A DNA stretch of 64,000 nt, taken from Apostichopus japonicus (lineage: Eukaryota > Echinodermata > Holothuroidea > Aspidochirotida > Stichopodidae). Shown in pieces: positions 58,886-64,000 of the stretch. A model generated the notes under the pieces. That model saw nothing but the letters and a program-made list of their open reading frames with translations. It did no database searches and was not told the origin of the DNA. A program made the position numbers and the translations under genes. Location of the stretch: the NCBI RefSeq assembly GCF_037975245.1, contig NC_092570.1:3878001-3942000 (forward strand), read 5' to 3'. Position 1 is the stretch's first letter. Each line of letters begins with the position of its first letter.

Positions 58886-61800
58886 GTGAGTACAGTGCTC
58901 CTTTATATTTGATTTTGAAAGTTGTTTTTTTTTTCAAGTCGAAAGAAATATTTTGTCTGTAGAAAGTGTTAACAAAAAAAAAAACAATTACACACTCAAC
59001 ACATTACTCTGTTGCTATTTATACTTAAAACCTATTATCTTACTGTTTTGTGTGATGATTTTGCTATTTTCGTTTCTTGATTTTCCCCCCTTTGTTTTGG
59101 TCACTTGGACGAGGTATTTCCTAATACATTGCAGTTTAATCGTCTGGTTTTGAAATGAGGTAAGGCTCAGGGAGAGGAGAAGGGCTTGGAGATATGATAA
59201 GTATTGTACCGTAGGCTTGTATTGATCCGTTACACGTTTGTTTCTAAATTCTCACCCTTAAAAAATACATTTGAATAGGTTAATTTGTCGAATGAGAAAT
59301 TGCAAAATTCACATAATTTCGAATTGAACATGAAAAACGAGAGCGTTTCGAAATCGTACTTTGTTGTTTGCTCTTTACTAGATTGCCGAACAGATATACT
59401 TCCTATAGAATCGAGATTTTATAATTAAATTTATCAGTGAGACATTGAACAGTGTGTAATTGAATTAATTGACGACGGGCTCGTGTTTCCTGTGTCTGTC
59501 TCTTTTGTGTTTATATTAAGGATTGCTATTTTGAGATGCGTCTTCTGTATTGGCATTATTTATACGACATGTTAGCAAACTTGTTCTTGACGCGACAATT
59601 GCACGGTGAATTAACCATTGAAACATTTCCTTTTCAATGTTTCATTTTATTTTAAATGTGTTTATTGTTTGAAATGTTTTATTATTGGGGTTATGATAAG
59701 CATGAGCGTATAGTTTAATAATACGAGAATTTATGCATGCAGGTCTAGTAGGCCTACGTAGTTTGTTCAGTGCTTGTTAAAACTTGTTCCTGAAAATCCC
59801 TTGTAACCAAGGGTAACAGTTAGGTAGCATCTATAGTATTGCATGTCCTCTTTCAGACTCTTCAGACATAGGCGAAAACTTGAGAAATTTCTCTCAAATA
59901 TGCATTGAAGACGTCTTTGGTGATAGTTCATGACATTTCAGCACGACGTAGTTGTAGATAATAGCAAACAAAAGAAGGCCATTGGATGACATACAAGACC
60001 ATTTGTCCCTATCGACATGTAATGTGTTGTATACATGTTAATTTAGGCCATAATGTCTTAGGCTTTCTATTGAATTTATTATGATTATGATTATTTTATT
60101 TTTTTGCATCTGCGTAACTGATCTTATTGTCAGTGTGTTAGACTAAGTAGTCCAGCCACTCTCATAGATTAACCTCAGATGTGTAAAGGGTAATTTCTCA
60201 AGAAATAAATAAGTGATATAGAAATACAACATGCACTGATATACATTCTGGTTTCTTGGTCTGCAACATATCAATCATCATTTTATGTTCAAAAGTCAAC
60301 ATTCAAACACTGTTTACTGTTGAGGTGTCAAGTTTGATCTATTCCTTGATCTGCATATAATGGCCAAGATGGTATCAGAAATAATAACGCAAACGTTGCT
60401 TTGTAAGTGAAATGTTAACATAGAGTACTGAAAATATCATCGCCGATACTATATTTTGCTGTAAAGGGAGATTCAATAAAGTGTGTAATAGAAAGAGAGT
60501 CATTCCAAGCTCTTGCATGACATAGACTTTCCAAACGTAGGCTACAAAGTAAATTCATCTGCAGGGTTTCATCAAAAAGATAGCTGCAGTAAAATCCAAA
60601 GAGAAACAAAGACAAAAGATCGGCAACTGTACGAGTCTTTCCGATCAATTAAAAAGGTAACTTGTCTCACACCATCTAGACACTTAATCAATGACTCATT
60701 CCTACATGGTTTCAATGTTCAAGTTTCTGGAATCATAAATTATATAATATAAGTCTTTGAAATAGGTATTACCGATGAAAGATATCTCTGCCTTCTTTAG
60801 AAAAAGGAATGACAACTTTCCTAATGGAAATTTGTCTGGAAATATTGAAATAAGTTTGAAAACGCTTAAGTGCTATATGCGACAGATAATCTATAAAACA
60901 AAAGAGGAGATGTTTGCCTTTAACACCCTTAATTGCCGACGATTTTATCAAACTTACCCCGCTATTATAATATTGAGAAAGATCAATGACAGGCACTTTT
61001 GTTTTCAATGTATTGACTTAAGCAACAATCCTTAGTCAATAATTGATGGTTGCGTTCCTTTCAAATAAAATTTACAAAAGAGACAAAGGAAACTTGAGCA
61101 TCCAGACTATTTTCCATATGCAGAAAGTAAACCTGAAATTACTTTCAATATTTTAAAATGAAACTTGAATTTTGAAAGGATTTTAGTATCAAATAACATC
61201 AATGACAAGCTATCCTTAACATACCCAAATCACCCGTATGAATGTATCATGAAGAGGTCAAGGGTCAGATGACTACTGCAGAACACCTTATTATGAAAAC
61301 CCGGTATATATGGAATGACATATCCACAGGAACATACATTGCCATTAATGGCAGCACGCTTGTTTCTTCACAAGCAAAACTATTTTGTTGCTGGTATTTG
61401 GAGGTGGGGTAAGCGGGTGGGGGGGGGGGAGGGAGGGTAAGAGAACTCGGGTGAAATATACAGTATATGTGATAATGTAATTGTTTTGATTAAAACTTGA
61501 TAATAGTGTGTAAGGCATGTATATCTCCATCGCAGTATAAGCGTGTTTGGAATTTTATAATTTTACTTACTGGCCATCAAAATGACGTCAGAGAACATAA
61601 CTATATATATTCTCTTGTCAACAACTCATTACGTAAAACAAAGGAAATACATTATACATCTATATCGATCTTCTCATTTATGTACTTATAATACAATGCA
61701 TTTTCAACTAAAATGCATCATAATAATATATTATGAGAATTTTCACTTCTCATTTTACCCAAAACGTATAAAGGTAGACATTAATAACAATTAATTATAT

Positions 61801-62856
61801 TGTTAAACGTTTAAAACGTTTCACTCCAATTTTCAGACTAAATGTTCAAGATTCAATGAGTACATGATAATATCCGGTAAAATATCCACCTATAGTGTGT
61901 GTTTGGTCAAATTAAGGATTTTTTAATCGTCTAATTTATTTCGATCTTTCATTAATGATATTTTTACTCGCTTAAATTCCTTGAACTATCGATGATAAAT
62001 TGACCCGCATATAGATACACGTTTCCAATTAAAAACCAACCGTTATACATATTGATGAATGGTAGATAAAAATACCCCCCCCCCCCTCTCTGCAGTGAGT
62101 TAATAATAGATCCTGCTTCTCTTAATCAATGCGTCCTGTAATTAACATCAAAGCGTCAGCTGATGACGATAATATTTCCGAAAGGATCAAAATCCCAATT
62201 TTTTACCCTTTTCTTTTCTTTTCATAAGTCTATATTTTTTCTTCAAAAACATTAAAATAATCACAACTGTAAGGAGTATATACTTGTAGCAAGGTTACGA
62301 AACGCCAATCTTAGCTTCCAGCATACATTTCACAAGGTTGCTAATCTCTCCAAAAACCCATGTTACCAACGGGCTTTAAAACAAAGTTTCCTGTTTTAAT
62401 TCAAATTGCAAATGGCAAACGGCAAACGTTTTCATTTAAAAAAAAAGCTTGAGTGCATGGTAATTAAATACTAGCCTACTTGGACATGAATCGTTTAAGG
62501 ATATTGTTATGGAATGATTACAAAATATCTCTGATTACTTACCGTAATTGACAAGTATTAGATTTTGACAAAAACTCGAGTTTAAAGTTTCTTAATGCAC
62601 CAACGGCCTACATAAGAAAACCATCCTTATTATAGGTGATCGAAGGTTAAGAGCCAAAAAAAGGTTTCTTTTTCTCTTCACAATCCGGTAATACAGATGT
62701 TTCAAGATCGCTGTTAAAAACCCCATTTTATATAATTCTCTTTATTTTCTGGTATGAAGATGTCAACATAAATATTCAGATCTTTTGTGGCGAATTGCCT
62801 CTAGCAACAGCAGAAGTGTATTCTGAATGATCTGATTAGCATATTACTTTACTTCA

Positions 62857-62857
62857 G

Positions 62858-62895
<38 letters not shown>
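62857..62895. repeat. (ATT)n microsatellite
   Basis: Thirteen ATT trinucleotides in an uninterrupted row. Confidence 0.97.
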
Positions 62896-63179
62896 GACTT
62901 GTCGGCATATCACTGGTGTTGTGCGGTAGATTATTTACATATGTATACGTTTAGCGAATATATTCGACGGTAGATCTTAATATTATTCAGTAATGGAAAT
63001 TTAAGAACAAAGATATGATATTCTCTTTAGATAAAACATCCAAAGTGACATAGAGGCCGGCGCATGCGTATAATCTCTGAATAAGGTTGTCATTTATGTA
63101 TATAGTAAATATCGTAAAGTTATATACGTAGTCTACTGGCATACACACAAATATTTATCTAAGGTTGGTCAAAGGATGT

Positions 63180-63375
63180 GAGAATTGAAGTACAAGTGAA
63201 AAAAAAAATGAGTACCAATACAAATACAATTCACCTTGAATTCGAGTACAATGCTCTGTGCGCGATAACGAGTACGTATATAAATCTTGCTGTGAGTAGA
63301 TTCCTAAATCGAGTACCTGTCCATAATGGTGAGTACGTGGTAGGGAGTACAAACAGCCACACTAGAGTACGGGTA
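63180..63375. repeat. GAGTAC-rich low-complexity repeat
   Basis: GAGTAC or GAGTAG/GAGTAT recurs about ten times with spacers of 8-25 bp (TCGAGTACAAT, AACGAGTACGTA, GTGAGTACGTGG, GGGAGTACAAAC). Third patch of this type in the window. Confidence 0.7.
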
Positions 63376-64000
63376 AGAGGATGGAATCACTACTAGATGG
63401 GGTGGAATGTAGGAGCTGGAATTAACGTTGGAAGTCCTATATACAAAATTGGTATAAGGTACTTTACAAATATGAATACATTAATGTTATTTTAGTCTAT
63501 TATCGAAGTATTAGAAGAGACAAAAGTACCCTGAAACTTGTTCAATTATTCGATTATTAAGTCGAATCTTCTAGCAGCTCCCTTATAATATCCATAATGC
63601 ATAGCAAAGAAAAAAATACCATGGAATATTTGCAATAGCATATAAGAAAAGGATATTCCATGCCTCAATTATTATACTGTAATATTTAAACGAAGTAAGT
63701 TTTAAAATGATAACCGTTGTATATACAAAAAAGCAGTTAACATTATTCCACGAGCAAACACTATGGTCGCTAAGTACGTTGAGGAAATACTGTACATATT
63801 TAATATAACAGCTTGAGCAAATATCAAACTCGTTGCTCTTTCGGTCTCGTTTATATTTCTTCCCGTCTTCTTTGAGGAGGGAGGGAGGAGGGGGGGGGGG
63901 GTTTACAAGTAATAGTTGGCAGTCATTGAAAACGATGCACGAACAAAACGTTTCCTAACCTGATTTAATAATGTCTGTCGTTAACAGAGAACAGTTCTCC

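Larger units (their letters stand above)
58886..64000. other. No firm gene; possible first intron of a downstream gene
   Basis: AT-rich, with G-runs (61417-61437, 63882-63901), a C-run (62072-62083), (ATT)n (62857-62895) and a GAGTAC-rich patch (63180-63375). ORFs of 79-86 codons at 60513-60752 and 60775-61035 show no known family, although AAAAAG/GTAACT at 60656 is donor-like. Confidence 0.5.

Noticed and set aside
60513-61035. Two adjacent ORFs of 79 and 86 codons, possibly exons of a third gene
   Set aside because: One donor-like site was seen, but there was no good acceptor, no recognised domain, and an overlapping antisense ORF of equal length, which suggests low-stop composition.

Overview
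This window is metazoan nuclear DNA: AT-rich, intron-rich, and full of (TA)n microsatellites, minisatellites, tRNA-derived SINE-like repeats and small inverted-repeat elements. The gene content and repeat style suggest a marine invertebrate, perhaps a deuterostome such as an echinoderm, but the species cannot be fixed from the sequence. Two protein-coding genes can be rebuilt on the + strand by joining exons whose splice phases all agree.

Gene 1 (about 6.2-30.4 kb, 5' end outside the window) is a soluble guanylate cyclase beta-2-type subunit (GUCY1B2-like). Eight firm exons encode 573 residues: HNOBA domain, coiled-coil signalling helix, complete class III cyclase domain and a variable tail ending in a CaaX-type prenylation motif (CAIL). 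A ninth exon at 5.86 kb may encode the end of the H-NOX domain. Its introns hold a hAT-type MITE, a 3-kb terminal-inverted-repeat transposon, a SINE, GAGTAC-rich repeats, and a curious tandem array of partial copies of one cyclase exon with its splice donor.

Gene 2 (44.23-50.58 kb) is a complete, secreted, laccase-like multicopper oxidase. Eight exons encode 602 residues with a signal peptide, the Cys-rich N-terminal segment of animal laccases and all four copper-ligand motifs. A further phase-compatible terminal-type exon with a poly(A) signal lies at 51.85-52.07 kb and is unassigned.

The rest is intergenic or intronic. 1-652 is a 25-bp satellite. 30.4-44.2 kb carries SINEs, copies of a poly-C-bearing interspersed repeat, large (TA)n arrays, a near-perfect 149-bp hairpin and a homogeneous 11-bp minisatellite of about 56 units. 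52-56.3 kb carries a 560-bp foldback element with a SINE inside it, and a SINE with a hAT MITE inside it. Around 58.75-58.89 kb, a CCAAT box, a TATA-like box and a strong splice donor suggest the first exon of a third gene running out of the window to the right. No prokaryotic, organellar or CRISPR-type feature was seen. The two genes show no obvious functional link: one is intracellular cGMP signalling, the other extracellular oxidation.
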